Positions 36,355 to 45,061 of a stretch of 64,000 bases of DNA are shown in pieces; the first letter of the stretch is position 1, and each line of letters starts with the position of its first letter. Location: contig LJCW01000346.1 of NCBI GenBank assembly GCA_001298555.1, forward strand, positions 1-64,000, given 5' to 3'. Position numbers and translations under genes: made by a program. The DNA comes from Actinobacteria bacterium OV450 (GTDB lineage: Bacteria; Actinomycetota; Actinomycetes; Streptomycetales; Streptomycetaceae). The notes under the pieces are model-generated. The model was given only the letters and a program-made list of their open reading frames with translations, was not told the origin of the DNA and searched no databases.

Positions 36355-37629
36355 ATGGCCGCGGGATACGCGGAGCTGCTCAGGACCCGGCACGCCGCGA
36401 GGCTGCTGGCGGGCACGCTCGTCGGCCGGCTGCCGAACGCCACCGCGGCGATCGCGATCGTGCTGTTCACGCGGGCCGAGGGGGGCAGCTACAGCCTCGC
36501 GGGCGCCCTCGCCGCGGTCGCCGGCGTGGCCAACGCGGTGGGTCAGCCGCTGCTCGGCCGCGCGGTGGACCTCTTCGGGCAGCCGCGGGTGCAGCTGCCC
36601 GCCGCGGTGCTCTCGGCGCTGGGCATGACGTGGCTCGCGTTCGCGGGTACCGGGTCGGCGGCGGCCGCGTACGGGGCCGTGGTCGTCGGAGGGTTCTTCG
36701 CGCCGCCGCTGGAGGGCGGGCTGCGGGCGCTGTGGCCTTCGGTGCTCGGCGGCAAGGAGGAGCGGGTGCACGCCGCGTACGCGATGGACGCGGTGGCGCA
36801 GGAGATCATGTACGCGGTGGGGCCGCTGCTCGTGACGCTGTGCGTGTCGCTGTGGGATCCGGCGGGGGCGCTGCTGGTCATCCATGCGCTTGGTGTCCTG
36901 GGGGCGCTGTCCGTGGTGGTCTGCGAGCCCTCGCGGACGTGGCGTTCGGAGCCGCGCGAGGCGCACTGGCTGGGCGCGCTGCGCTCGCCGGGGCTGCGGG
37001 CGCTGCTGGGTGCGTTCTTCTTCGTGGGCATGGCGCTGGGTTCGATCACGGTGGCGGGCGTGGCGTACGCGGACGTCCACGGGGGCCAGGCGGTGTACGG
37101 CTGGCTGATGGCGGCGCTGGGTGTGGGCGCGCTGGTCGGCGGGGTGCTCTACGGGGCGCGGCAGTGGGCGGGTGCGCCGGAGCGGCGGCTGCGGCTGATC
37201 GTGGCGCTGCTGGCGGTGTGCTATCTGCCGCTGGTGCTGGTTCCTGGGCCGGTGGCGATGACGGCGCTGTCGGCGCTGGCGGGTGTGTTCCTGGCGCCCG
37301 CGCTGGCGTGTGCGTTCATCGTCGTGGACCGGCACGCTCCGGCGGGGACGGTGACGGAGGCGTTCTCGTGGCTGGTGACGTTCTTCGGCGTGGGTGCGGC
37401 GATCGGTACGGCTGCGGCGGGGCCGGCGGTGGAACTGGGCGGTGCGGCGAGCGGGTTCGGCGTGGCGTGTGCCGCGGGTGCGTCGGCGCTGCTGGTGCTG
37501 ACGTTCACTCAGCGCGTCATGGCGGCTCCGGGCCGGACCCGTACGGTGGCGGGCTCGCCGGCGCCGGCTGCGGAAGGCGGCGGCGGGGGCGTGTCGGTGG
37601 GCGTGGAGGCCGTGGGCGGGGGCGTGTAG
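36355..37629 (+). CDS. MFS transporter
   Basis: Major facilitator permease of 424 residues with about 12 hydrophobic helices. Early features are TLVGRLPNATAAIAIVLFTRAEGGSYSLAGALAAV and the helix 2-3 loop GQPLLGRAVDLFGQPR, a motif A-like segment. The C-terminal 40 residues are Gly/Val-rich and probably disordered. The ATG at 36355 is preceded by AGAAGGGGGC. It is divergent from the LacI regulator, which presumably controls it. The substrate cannot be inferred; an efflux-type (YbfB/drug-like) fold is possible. Confidence 0.9.
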   Translation: MAAGYAELLRTRHAARLLAGTLVGRLPNATAAIAIVLFTRAEGGSYSLAGALAAVAGVANAVGQPLLGRAVDLFGQPRVQLPAAVLSALGMTWLAFAGTGSAAAAYGAVVVGGFFAPPLEGGLRALWPSVLGGKEERVHAAYAMDAVAQEIMYAVGPLLVTLCVSLWDPAGALLVIHALGVLGALSVVVCEPSRTWRSEPREAHWLGALRSPGLRALLGAFFFVGMALGSITVAGVAYADVHGGQAVYGWLMAALGVGALVGGVLYGARQWAGAPERRLRLIVALLAVCYLPLVLVPGPVAMTALSALAGVFLAPALACAFIVVDRHAPAGTVTEAFSWLVTFFGVGAAIGTAAAGPAVELGGAASGFGVACAAGASALLVLTFTQRVMAAPGRTRTVAGSPAPAAEGGGGGVSVGVEAVGGGV

Positions 37630-37742
37630 GGGCGGTGCGCGGCGACCGCCGGGGGGTCCGGCGGGGGTCGCGGGGGAGCGGTCCACGGGCAACTGATCGA
37701 AACGGCGTTCACGAACCCGGTTTCAGAACAGTGCAGAAGGCG

Positions 37743-37748
37743 TAATGT
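37743..37748 (+). promoter_or_regulatory. -10 hexamer TAATGT, leaderless promoter for pafA
   Basis: TAATGT ends exactly 6 bases before the pafA ATG (spacer TCAGTC), so pafA is probably transcribed separately as a leaderless mRNA. Confidence 0.65.
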
Positions 37749-37754
37749 TCAGTC

Positions 37755-39116
37755 ATGGACCGCCGCATTTTCGGGCTGGAGAACGAGTACGGCGTCACGT
37801 GCACCTTCAGGGGACAGCGCCGGCTGTCCCCTGACGAAGTGGCGCGCTACCTCTTCCGCCGTGTTGTGTCATGGGGCCGCAGCAGCAATGTCTTCCTGCG
37901 GAACGGCGCCCGCCTGTACCTCGACGTGGGTTCGCATCCGGAATATGCAACTCCCGAATGCGACAACGTGACGGAACTCGTCACGCACGACAAGGCGGGC
38001 GAGCGCATTCTCGAAGGCCTGCTCGTCGACGCCGAACGCCGCCTGCACGAGGAGGGAATCGCGGGCGACGTCTATCTCTTCAAGAACAACACCGACTCGG
38101 CCGGAAACTCCTACGGGTGCCACGAGAACTATCTCGTGGCCCGGCACGGAGAATTCTCCCGCCTGGCGGACATCCTCATTCCGTTCCTTGTCACGCGGCA
38201 GCTGATCTGTGGCGCGGGCAAGGTGCTGCAGACCCCGCGGGGTGCGGTCTACTGCGTGAGCCAGCGGGCGGAGCACATCTGGGAGGGCGTCAGCTCCGCG
38301 ACGACCCGGTCCAGGCCGATCATCAACACCCGGGACGAGCCGCACGCGGACGCCGAGCGCTACCGCCGCCTGCACGTGATCGTCGGGGACTCGAACATGT
38401 CCGAGACGACCATGCTGCTCAAGGTCGGGGCCACCGACCTGGTGCTGCGCATGATCGAGGCGGGCACGGTGATGCGGGACCTGACGCTGGAGAACCCGAT
38501 CCGGGCGATCCGCGAGGTCAGCCACGACATCACGGGTCAGCGCAAGGTGCGCCTGGCCAGCGGCCGCGAGGCCTCGGCGCTGGAGATCCAGCGCGAGTAC
38601 TACGACAAGGCCGTGGACTTCGCCGAACGCCGGGGCATTCGCACCGGCACGGTGGACCAGGTGCTGGAGCTGTGGGGCCGCACCCTCGACGCGATCGAGG
38701 CGGAGGACCTGGACCGGATCGGGACCGAGATCGACTGGGTGATGAAGTACCAGCTGATCGAGCGGTACCGGGCCAAGCACGGCATGACCATGTCCAACCC
38801 GCGGGTGGCTCAGATAGACCTCGCGTACCACGACATCCACCGTCGGCGCGGGCTGTACTACCTGCTGGAGCGCAAGGGGCAGGCGGCGCGGATCTGCAAC
38901 GACCTCAAGATCTTCGAGGGCAAGTCGGTGCCTCCGCAGACGACGAGGGCGCGGCTGCGCGGCGATTTCATCCGCCGGGCGCAGGAGCAGCGGCGGGACT
39001 TCACGGTCGACTGGGTGCACCTGAAGCTGAACGACCAGGCGCAGCGGACGGTGCTGTGCAAGGACCCGTTCCGGTCGGTGGACGACCGGGTGGAGAAGCT
39101 GATCGCCGGCATGTGA
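37755..39116 (+). CDS. pafA: Pup-protein ligase PafA
   Basis: PafA activates the C-terminal Glu of Pup with ATP and forms an isopeptide bond to substrate lysines. It is 453 residues with the glutamine-synthetase-like fold. Nucleotide/magnesium residues lie in [12 protein letters not shown] (Glu9 and nearby), and catalytic Asp57 is in [32 protein letters not shown] and [19 protein letters not shown] are shared with Dop. The C-terminal small domain (after about 380) completes the Pup groove. It is separated from prcA by the lacI/MFS pair and closed by a strong terminator. Confidence 0.97.
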   Translation: MDRRIFGLENEYGVTCTFRGQRRLSPDEVARYLFRRVVSWGRSSNVFLRNGARLYLDVGSHPEYATPECDNVTELVTHDKAGERILEGLLVDAERRLHEEGIAGDVYLFKNNTDSAGNSYGCHENYLVARHGEFSRLADILIPFLVTRQLICGAGKVLQTPRGAVYCVSQRAEHIWEGVSSATTRSRPIINTRDEPHADAERYRRLHVIVGDSNMSETTMLLKVGATDLVLRMIEAGTVMRDLTLENPIRAIREVSHDITGQRKVRLASGREASALEIQREYYDKAVDFAERRGIRTGTVDQVLELWGRTLDAIEAEDLDRIGTEIDWVMKYQLIERYRAKHGMTMSNPRVAQIDLAYHDIHRRRGLYYLLERKGQAARICNDLKIFEGKSVPPQTTRARLRGDFIRRAQEQRRDFTVDWVHLKLNDQAQRTVLCKDPFRSVDDRVEKLIAGM

Positions 39117-39131
39117 CATCGCGCTGATCTT

Positions 39132-39170
39132 GGGCGGGGCCCCGTACGGATCTCGTACGGGGCCCCGCCC
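39132..39170 (+). terminator. Strong hairpin terminator after pafA
   Basis: A perfect 17-base-pair stem (39132-39148 with 39154-39170) with a 5-base loop begins 15 bases after the pafA stop. Confidence 0.88.
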
Positions 39171-39217
39171 ACGCCTTAGAGTGGCGACGACCGTGCCGTC
39201 TGAGATCTGAGGAACAC

Positions 39218-40156
39218 GTGCGCCGACTTGCCGGCCTGCTGGTCGTACCCCTTCTGCTGCTGTCGACAGCAGCCTGTGGCGACAGCGGCTCCGACTCCGC
39301 CGAGATGAAGAACGGGGCGCCCGCGATCACCAAGGGCGCCAAGTTCGGTGAGACCCCGACCCTGTCCAAGGGCAAGGGCGACCCGCCGAAGGAGCTGAAG
39401 GTGGTGACCGTCAGCGAGGGCAACGGCCCGGTGCTGAAGAAGGGCGATGTCGCCCAGGTCAACTACTACGGCCAGGTCTGGGACGGCAAGGAGCCGTTCG
39501 ACCAGAGCTTCGGCAAGGGCAAGCCGTTCGATGTGACCATCGGTGCCGGAATGGTCATCAAGGGCTGGGACCAGGGCCTCGAGGGCAAGAAGGTCGGCAG
39601 CCGCCTGGAGCTCGTGATCCCGCCGGACCTCGGTTACGGCGCGCAGGGCTCCGGTGACAAGATCAAGCCGAACGCCACGCTGGTCTTCGTCGTCGACATC
39701 GTCAAGGGCACCTCGGTCCCGGTCTCGGCCACGGGCAAGGAGGTCGCGCAGGACAACAAGGACCTGCCGAAGGTCGGTACGAACACGGACGGCAAGGAAG
39801 TCTCCGTGACCGTTCCGAAGGACACCACGCCGCCCGCCAAGCTGGTCTCGAACTACGTGCTGGAGGGTGACGGCCCGGCCGTCAAGGACTCCGACAGCGT
39901 CATCGTCAAGTTCAACGGCAAGACGTGGAAGGACGACAAGACCTTCGAAAGCACGTACGCCACGGACCAGACGGTGACCTGGCCCATGGAACAGCTCTCC
40001 GTCAAGGGTCTCAAGGAGGGCATGCTCGGCAAGAAGGTCGGCAGCCGCATCCTGCTGGTCATCCCGCCGGACCAGGGCTTCGGCGACAAGGAGACGGGCA
40101 CCATCCCGGCGAACTCGACGCTGGTCTTCAGTCTCGACATCCTCGCTGTGATGTAA
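39218..40156 (+). CDS. FKBP-type peptidyl-prolyl isomerase lipoprotein, two domains
   Basis: Exported prolyl isomerase of 312 residues. The signal peptide ends in the lipobox TAAC (Cys20), so it is anchored to the outer face of the membrane. FKBP domain 1 (about 75-170) keeps the binding-pocket pattern: VNYYGQVWDG, FDQSF, VIKGWDQGLEGKKVGS and PPDLGYG. Domain 2 (about 205-310) is degenerate: the VIxGW core is replaced by SVKGLKEGM. GTG at 39218 gives the signal peptide. A second, cytoplasmic FKBP follows 42 bases later. Confidence 0.93.
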   Translation: MRRLAGLLVVPLLLLSTAACGDSGSDSAEMKNGAPAITKGAKFGETPTLSKGKGDPPKELKVVTVSEGNGPVLKKGDVAQVNYYGQVWDGKEPFDQSFGKGKPFDVTIGAGMVIKGWDQGLEGKKVGSRLELVIPPDLGYGAQGSGDKIKPNATLVFVVDIVKGTSVPVSATGKEVAQDNKDLPKVGTNTDGKEVSVTVPKDTTPPAKLVSNYVLEGDGPAVKDSDSVIVKFNGKTWKDDKTFESTYATDQTVTWPMEQLSVKGLKEGMLGKKVGSRILLVIPPDQGFGDKETGTIPANSTLVFSLDILAVM

Positions 40157-40198
40157 GACTGTCCCAGTTGACCTGATTCAGTTTTGAGGAGCAGTTCC

Positions 40199-40576
40199 GT
40201 GAGCAACCAGCTCGAGAAGCCCGAGATCGACTTCCCCGAGGGCCCGGTCCCGACGGACCTCGTCATCGAGGACATCTGGGTCGGCGACGGCGCCGAGGCC
40301 ACGGCCGGCAACAAGGTCTCCGTCCACTACGTGGGCGTGGCCTATTCCACCGGCGAGGAGTTCGACGCCTCCTGGAACCGCGGCGCCCCGCTGCAGTTCA
40401 TCCTGGGTATCGGCCAGGTCATCCCGGGCTGGGACCAGGGTGTCCAGGGCATGAAGGTCGGCGGCCGGCGCAAGCTGACGATCCCGGCGCACCGCGCGTA
40501 CGGCGACCGCGGCGCCGGCGGTGCCATCAAGCCGGGCGAGACGCTGATCTTCGTCTGCGACCTGATGGGCGTCTGA
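40199..40576 (+). CDS. Small cytoplasmic FKBP-type prolyl isomerase
   Basis: Single-domain FKBP of 125 residues catalysing cis-trans isomerisation of Xaa-Pro bonds. The pocket residues are present: VHYVGVAYSTGEEFDASW, VIPGWDQGVQGMKVGGRRKLTIP and AYGDRGAGGAIKPGETLIF. No signal peptide. GTG at 40199 follows GAGGAG with about 8-base spacing, so the slightly longer frame from 40184 is not used. It is probably co-transcribed with the lipoprotein FKBP. A terminator with a T-run follows at 40599. Confidence 0.95.
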   Translation: MSNQLEKPEIDFPEGPVPTDLVIEDIWVGDGAEATAGNKVSVHYVGVAYSTGEEFDASWNRGAPLQFILGIGQVIPGWDQGVQGMKVGGRRKLTIPAHRAYGDRGAGGAIKPGETLIFVCDLMGV

Positions 40577-40598
40577 CACGACGACTCGTGACAGGTGA

Positions 40599-40634
40599 GA
40601 GGGCCCCTGCCGTCAGGCGGGGGCCCTCGCTTTT
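40599..40634 (+). terminator. Intrinsic terminator after FKBP pair
   Basis: A 13-base-pair stem with one G-U pair (40599-40611 with 40616-40628) and a GTCA loop is followed by GCTTTT. Confidence 0.88.
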
Positions 40635-40753
40635 GCGGGGGCCCGCCGGGGCGGTACGGTCAACGGTCACGGACGTGTGCCTCGTGCGCCCGGACGTGTC
40701 GTGTGTCGTGCGGGGCGTGCAACGTGTAAGCGGAGAAGGGCGGAAGGGCGTCG

Positions 40754-41710
40754 ATGGCGATTGCCAAGGCCGAGCGGCTGATGAATCTGGCGCTGTGTCT
40801 GCTGGGGACCCGTCGGCCGCTGAGCAAGCGCGAGCTGCGCGGCTCCATCGAGGCGTACATGGAGGCCGGCAACGACGAGTCGTTCAACCGCATGTTCGAG
40901 CGGGACAAGGACGACCTGCGTGAACTCGGCCTGGTCATCGAGACGGTGGAGAACCTGGAGGGCGAGACCGGCTACCTCGCCCGGCGCGACAGCAACCGGC
41001 TGCCGCCCGTCTCCCTCGACGCCGAGGAGGCCGCCGCCCTGGGGCTGGCGGCCAAGGTCTGGCAGCAGGCCCGTCTCGCGGGAGCCGCCAGCGGCGCCCT
41101 GCAGAAGCTGCGCGCCGGCGGGATGCCGGAGGCGGGGGACCCGTACGAGGGCCAGCACAGCGCCATCGAGCCCCGCATCCCGGTCCACGAGGCGGCCTTC
41201 GAACCGCTGATGCTGGCCTGCCGTGACCGCCGGCCGGTGGTCTTCGACTACCGCAAGTCCACCGCCGCGCGCCCCGAGACCCGCCAGGTGGAGCCGTGGG
41301 CGCTGGAGTGCTGGCGCGGCCACTGGTACCTGGCCGGCTACGACCGGGACCGCGGGGCGGAGCGCGTGTTCCGCCTCTCCCGGATCACCGGCAAGGTGCG
41401 CTCCCGGGCCGGCCGGTACACCGCCGAGGTCCCGGACGGGGTCACCGTGCGGGAGACCGTGGCGAGCTGGGCCGGGGAGAGCGCGGACCGCTCCGCGCTG
41501 ATCCGGCTGCGGAGCGGTGCCGGGTACCCGCTGCGGGCCAAGGCCACCGCCGTGCGGGAGGGCGGGGACGGCTGGGACGAGCTGGAGATCCCGTACGGGC
41601 ACGGGCTGGACGCCTGGCTGGTCGAGTTCGGGCCGGACGTGGTGGTCGTGGAACCCGCCGACCTGCGGGCGGACGTCGTGGACCGGCTGCGCGCCGTGGC
41701 CAAGGGCTGA
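40754..41710 (+). CDS. pafB: PafB, WYL-domain transcriptional activator subunit
   Basis: Half of the PafBC heterodimer that activates LexA-independent DNA-damage genes. It is 318 residues. An N-terminal winged helix-turn-helix (KAERLMNLALCLLGTRRPLSKRELRG...FNRMFERDKDDLRELG) is followed by the WYL domain (about 140-235) with RPVVFDYRKS and EPWALECWRGHWYLAGYDRDRGAERVFRLSRI, and a WCX C-terminal domain. AAGGGC lies before the ATG. pafC follows after a repeat-rich gap of 167 bases. Confidence 0.95.
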   Translation: MAIAKAERLMNLALCLLGTRRPLSKRELRGSIEAYMEAGNDESFNRMFERDKDDLRELGLVIETVENLEGETGYLARRDSNRLPPVSLDAEEAAALGLAAKVWQQARLAGAASGALQKLRAGGMPEAGDPYEGQHSAIEPRIPVHEAAFEPLMLACRDRRPVVFDYRKSTAARPETRQVEPWALECWRGHWYLAGYDRDRGAERVFRLSRITGKVRSRAGRYTAEVPDGVTVRETVASWAGESADRSALIRLRSGAGYPLRAKATAVREGGDGWDELEIPYGHGLDAWLVEFGPDVVVVEPADLRADVVDRLRAVAKG

Positions 41711-41719
41711 GGCCGACCG

Positions 41720-41800
41720 GGCCGGACCCGACAGGCCGACCCGACAGGCCGGGCCCGACACGCCGGACCCGAGAGGCCGACCCGACGGGCCGGGCCCGCG
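41720..41800. repeat. Six imperfect 13-14-base repeats between pafB and pafC
   Basis: Units resembling GGCCGACCCGACA start at 41720, 41734, 41747, 41761, 41775 and 41788. They lie immediately after the pafB stop. The pafC frame happens to stay open through them, but no start signal is seen there. Confidence 0.7.
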
Positions 41801-41877
41801 GCGGCCGCCGCACGATCCGCACGCACCGCACAACCGCACCGTTCGCAAGACGTGCCCTGAGGGGGAGACGTACCAGC

Positions 41878-42846
41878 ATGGCTGCCAACGCCATCGACCA
41901 GACCCGCCGGATGCTGTCCCTGGTGACCTACCTGCGCGAGCGCCCCGGGGCGCACGTCGCCGACGTCGCCCGTGCCTTCGGGATCACCGAGGACGAGCTG
42001 ATCTCCGACCTCGACGTGCTGCCCATGTGCGGGACCAGCTTCCGCGGCGGGGACCTGCTCGACATCGACACCGACGGGGAGCGCATCTGGTGGCGCAACC
42101 CCGACGCGTCGGGGGAGTCCACCGCCGAGCCGCTGCGCCTCGCCGCCGACGAGGCGACCGCGCTGCTGGTCGCCGCCCGCGCCGTGGCCACCCTGCCGGG
42201 GCTGCGCGAGAGCGACCGGGACGCGCTGCTGCGGGCCACCGCGAAGCTGGAGGCGGCCGCGGGCGAGGCCGCCGGCGCCAGCTCCCGCCTGTCGGTGACC
42301 TTCGAGGCGGAGGGCGGGGTCTTCGCGGACGTCGACCGGGCCATCGCCGAGCGCCGGCGGCTGTGGCTGCGCTACTACTCGCCGGCGCGGGACGAGCTGA
42401 CCGAGCGCAAGGTCGACCCGATCCGGCTGTTCGCGGTCGGCCACACGTACATGGAGGGCTGGTGCCACCTCTCCGAGGCCCGGCGCACCTTCCGGCTGGA
42501 CCGGGTCGCCGAGATCCGGCTGCTGGACGAGCGGGCCGAGCCGCCCGCCATCGAACCGCGGGACCTGTCCGAGGGGCTCGTCCAGCCGGCCGCCGAGGAT
42601 CCGGAGGTCGTGGTCGAGGTGGGGCCGGGCGGCCGCTGGGTCGCCGAGTACTACCCGCACGACAGTGCCGAGGAGCTGTCCGACGGCGGCCTGCGGATCA
42701 CGCTGCGCAGCCCCGACCCGGCCTCGCTGCGCCGCCTCGCGCTGCGGCTGGGCCGCGAGGGCCGGATCGTCGCCCCCCTGGAGCTGGCCGACAGCGCGCG
42801 GCAGGCGGCCCGGGAGGCCCTCGCCGGGTACGGCGAAGAAGGCTGA
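41878..42846 (+). CDS. pafC: PafC, WYL-domain transcriptional activator subunit
   Basis: Partner of PafB, 322 residues. The HTH is N-terminal (TRRMLSLVTYLRERPGAHVADVARAFGITEDELISDLDVL). The WYL domain has RRRLWLRYYSPARDELTERKVDPIRLFAVGHTYMEGWCHLSEARRTFRLDRV, followed by the WCX domain. In mycobacteria PafBC binds RNA polymerase at RecA-NDp promoters after DNA damage; two such promoters are present in this window. The ATG at 41878 is chosen: PafC-type sequence begins there and the upstream frame is repeat DNA. Confidence 0.95.
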   Translation: MAANAIDQTRRMLSLVTYLRERPGAHVADVARAFGITEDELISDLDVLPMCGTSFRGGDLLDIDTDGERIWWRNPDASGESTAEPLRLAADEATALLVAARAVATLPGLRESDRDALLRATAKLEAAAGEAAGASSRLSVTFEAEGGVFADVDRAIAERRRLWLRYYSPARDELTERKVDPIRLFAVGHTYMEGWCHLSEARRTFRLDRVAEIRLLDERAEPPAIEPRDLSEGLVQPAAEDPEVVVEVGPGGRWVAEYYPHDSAEELSDGGLRITLRSPDPASLRRLALRLGREGRIVAPLELADSARQAAREALAGYGEEG

Positions 42847-42973
42847 ACGGGTACGGCGGACAGGGCTGAACCGGCTGGACCCGGGGAAGCGGCGGGGCCG
42901 TGCGGTACGGGCCGTGCCGTGCGTGCGGGAGCTGTGCCGTCTGAAATGAATGGGCTGAGGGGAGCGCCGAGCG

Positions 42974-43255
42974 ATGTCGCCAATGTCTGGGCCACGGGGT
43001 GTGCATGCTGCCGCGGGGCCGCCGGGACGGTCGTCCACGGTCGGGCCGGTCTCCTTCAAGGCGGCCTGTTCCGACTGCCGGGCCCGGTTCGAGCTGGACG
43101 CCACGGCGCTGCGGCTGGTGATCGGCGGGAGCCGGCGGACCACGTTCTACTCCTTCACCTGCCCCGAGTGCGGGGCCTCCGTTCGCAAACCGGCCGGTGA
43201 GCGCATCGTGGAACTGCTGACCGGCGGCGGCGTGAGCACCCTGCGCAGCATCTGA
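42974..43255 (+). CDS. Small zinc-ribbon-like protein, function unknown
   Basis: Not assigned a function. 93 residues with two CxxC knuckles, KAACSDCRARFELD and SFTCPECGASVRKP, spaced as a zinc ribbon, and a conserved tail RIVELLTGGGVSTL. The first 26 residues are Gly/Pro/Ser-rich and may not all be translated, but no better start is visible (the candidate valines are GTC). GGGGAG precedes the ATG. Co-directional with pafC and the following TM protein. Confidence 0.75.
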   Translation: MSPMSGPRGVHAAAGPPGRSSTVGPVSFKAACSDCRARFELDATALRLVIGGSRRTTFYSFTCPECGASVRKPAGERIVELLTGGGVSTLRSI

Positions 43256-43269
43256 GGCCTCCGGTGGCC

Positions 43270-43275
43270 TAGGCT
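43270..43275 (+). promoter_or_regulatory. -10 hexamer TAGGCT, leaderless promoter for the small membrane protein
   Basis: TAGGCT lies exactly 6 bases before the ATG at 43282, the same arrangement as in mshC. Confidence 0.65.
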
Positions 43276-43281
43276 CGACCC

Positions 43282-43482
43282 ATGCTGTGGCCCATGCTCG
43301 CGATCGCCCTGGGATTCCTGGGGCTCGCCGTCCTCGCCGTCCTCGCCGTACGGGTCGCCGTGGAGGTGCGACGGCTCGCCGGCCAGGTCGAGCTGGCCGG
43401 CCGGCGCCTCACGGACGCCTCGGTGGATCTGGAGCGCGCGGCGTCGGACCTGGCCCGCGCGGGCGGGGCCGCCCGGCCGTGA
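43282..43482 (+). CDS. Small single-span membrane protein, function unknown
   Basis: 66 residues. One N-terminal hydrophobic helix (MLWPMLAIALGFLGLAVLAVLAV) is followed by an amphipathic helix with regular charged residues (VEVRRLAGQVELAGRRLTDASVDLERAASDLARA). Topology is probably N-out with a short cytoplasmic coiled tail. The leaderless promoter pattern supports the call. No known domain was recognised. Its position just before tatA may reflect a membrane-associated role, but this is a guess. Confidence 0.72.
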   Translation: MLWPMLAIALGFLGLAVLAVLAVRVAVEVRRLAGQVELAGRRLTDASVDLERAASDLARAGGAARP

Positions 43483-43617
43483 CCCGCGGGCGCGCGGGGG
43501 CGCGGTGCGCGGGCGACGGGCCCGTGGCCCGCACGTCTCTGGAAAGTGCGCGCCCGTACCCGTACCGTCGGTCGCAGCCGCGCGCAAGGCGTGGTACCCC
43601 GGGGGATTGCCGGGCGT

Positions 43618-43637
43618 TAACCCCCGGGGGTTACGAT
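43618..43637 (+). promoter_or_regulatory. Palindrome overlapping a candidate -10 for tatA
   Basis: A perfect 16-base palindrome TAACCCCCGGGGGTTA (43618-43633) overlaps TACGAT (43632-43637), a possible -10 about 80 bases before the tatA ATG. It could be an operator or simply a hairpin in the leader. Confidence 0.45.
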
Positions 43638-43716
43638 CCTTCCCTGAGCGGTTCGGGTCCCTGGCCCGGGCCGCCCGCCACCACAACCAGCCGTTTCGGT
43701 GAGAAGGAAGTCAGAC

Positions 43717-44013
43717 ATGATCGGCAATCTGAAGCCTCTTGAGATCCTCCTGATCATCGCCGTGATCTTCCTGCTGTTCGGTGCCAAGAAGCTCCCTGAC
43801 ATGGCGCGCTCCCTCGGCAAGTCGGCGCGCATCCTCAAGAGCGAGGCCAAGGCGATGAAGGCGGAGAGCGCGGCGGAGGACAACGCCGGCGCCGCCACGG
43901 TCGCCGACCAGGCCCCGCAGCAGCCCGCGGCCCCGCGCACCATCAAGGCCGCCCCCGGTGACGTGACCGGCTCCCGTCCCGTCAACGAGCCGAACCACTC
44001 CGCCCAGGGCTGA
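43717..44013 (+). CDS. tatA: Twin-arginine translocase subunit TatA
   Basis: Membrane subunit forming the Tat translocation pore, 98 residues. A short N-terminal transmembrane helix ([33 protein letters not shown]) has the conserved FGAKKLP hinge and amphipathic helix, then an acidic/Ala-rich tail. GAAGGAAG precedes the ATG at 43717. tatC follows 65 bases downstream. TatB is not encoded here. Confidence 0.95.
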   Translation: MIGNLKPLEILLIIAVIFLLFGAKKLPDMARSLGKSARILKSEAKAMKAESAAEDNAGAATVADQAPQQPAAPRTIKAAPGDVTGSRPVNEPNHSAQG

Positions 44014-44078
44014 TCCCCCGGCCGCCGGTCCGCGGCCACGATCACGCCGGTCATCTGCAACGAGACAAGGGACGTGGG

Positions 44079-45044
44079 TTGCTCAAGTCTGCCCGCAAGC
44101 AGGAGAAGCAAAGCAAGCAGGCCAAGGACGCCGAAGGGCGGATGCCTCTTGTCGAGCACCTGCGTGAGCTGAGAAACCGCCTGCTGAAGTCGGTCCTGGC
44201 GATCCTCGTGATCACCGTCGTGGCGGCCTTCTACTACAAGAACCTCATCGACTTCATGCTGAAGCCGATGCTGGACTCCGTCGGCTGCACCGACGGGGTG
44301 GTCTCGCAGCGCAACGGCCGGCCCTGCGCCGACATGACCGTGAACGGTCTCATCGCCCCGTTCTCGATCGCCCTCAAGGTCTCGCTGACCGCCGGTGTGG
44401 TGCTCTCCGCGCCGGTGTGGCTCTACCAGCTGTGGGCCTTCGTCGCCCCGGGCCTGCACAACCACGAGAAGCGCTACGCGATGGGCTTCGTCGCCGTCGG
44501 CGCTCCCCTGTTCGGCGCCGGTGCGGTGCTCGCGTACAACCTGCTGCCGCAGACCGCGACGATCCTCCTCGAGTTCACCCCCGAGAACGCGCGCAACCTG
44601 CTGCCGGTCGACGACTACCTCGACCTGGTGACCCGCATGGTCGTCGTCTTCGGTCTCGCCTTCGAGCTGCCGCTCCTGCTGATCCTGCTGAACTTCACCG
44701 GGATCCTCACCGCGAAGCGGCTGGCGAGCTGGTGGCGGGCCATGGTGCTGGGCATCACGATCTTCGCCGCGTTCGCCACGCCCACCGGTGACCCGCTGAC
44801 CATGCTGTCGCTGGCCGCGCCGATCGTCGCCCTCTACTTCGTCGCGCTCGGGATCTGCCTGATCAACGACCGCAGGCGGCGCCGCGGCAACCCCGACGCG
44901 CTGCTCGACGACGACGAGGCCTCCGAGCTCGACCTCACGCCCGCGCCGATCGGTGAGATGGAGCCCGTCCAGGCCCCGGCCGCGCTGCCCGAGCAGGCCG
45001 ACGGCGGACGCCGGCAGATCAACGGTTACGACGACGCCACCTGA
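44079..45044 (+). CDS. tatC: Twin-arginine translocase subunit TatC
   Basis: Receptor for twin-arginine signal peptides, 321 residues with six membrane helices. The N-terminal cytoplasmic EGRMPLVEHLRELRNRLLKS motif and the loop GLHNHEKRYAMGFV (with the family Pro/Glu positions) are clear. The start is TTG at 44079 (LLKSARKQEKQ); no ATG or GTG fits the conserved N-terminus. The C-terminal 60 residues are acidic and cytoplasmic. It follows tatA and precedes the lipid kinase gene. Confidence 0.95.
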   Translation: MLKSARKQEKQSKQAKDAEGRMPLVEHLRELRNRLLKSVLAILVITVVAAFYYKNLIDFMLKPMLDSVGCTDGVVSQRNGRPCADMTVNGLIAPFSIALKVSLTAGVVLSAPVWLYQLWAFVAPGLHNHEKRYAMGFVAVGAPLFGAGAVLAYNLLPQTATILLEFTPENARNLLPVDDYLDLVTRMVVVFGLAFELPLLLILLNFTGILTAKRLASWWRAMVLGITIFAAFATPTGDPLTMLSLAAPIVALYFVALGICLINDRRRRRGNPDALLDDDEASELDLTPAPIGEMEPVQAPAALPEQADGGRRQINGYDDAT

Positions 45045-45061
45045 CAGGTACATTCCGGTGG

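Noticed and set aside
40670-40730. PafBC-type promoter before pafB
   Set aside because: TGTCGTGTG-like sequences occur, but no TAnnnT follows at 8 bases, so autoregulation by this motif is not supported.
41296-41877. Upstream extension of PafC through the repeat spacer
   Set aside because: The frame is open but overlaps pafB and the repeats, and PafC-type sequence begins at ATG 41878.
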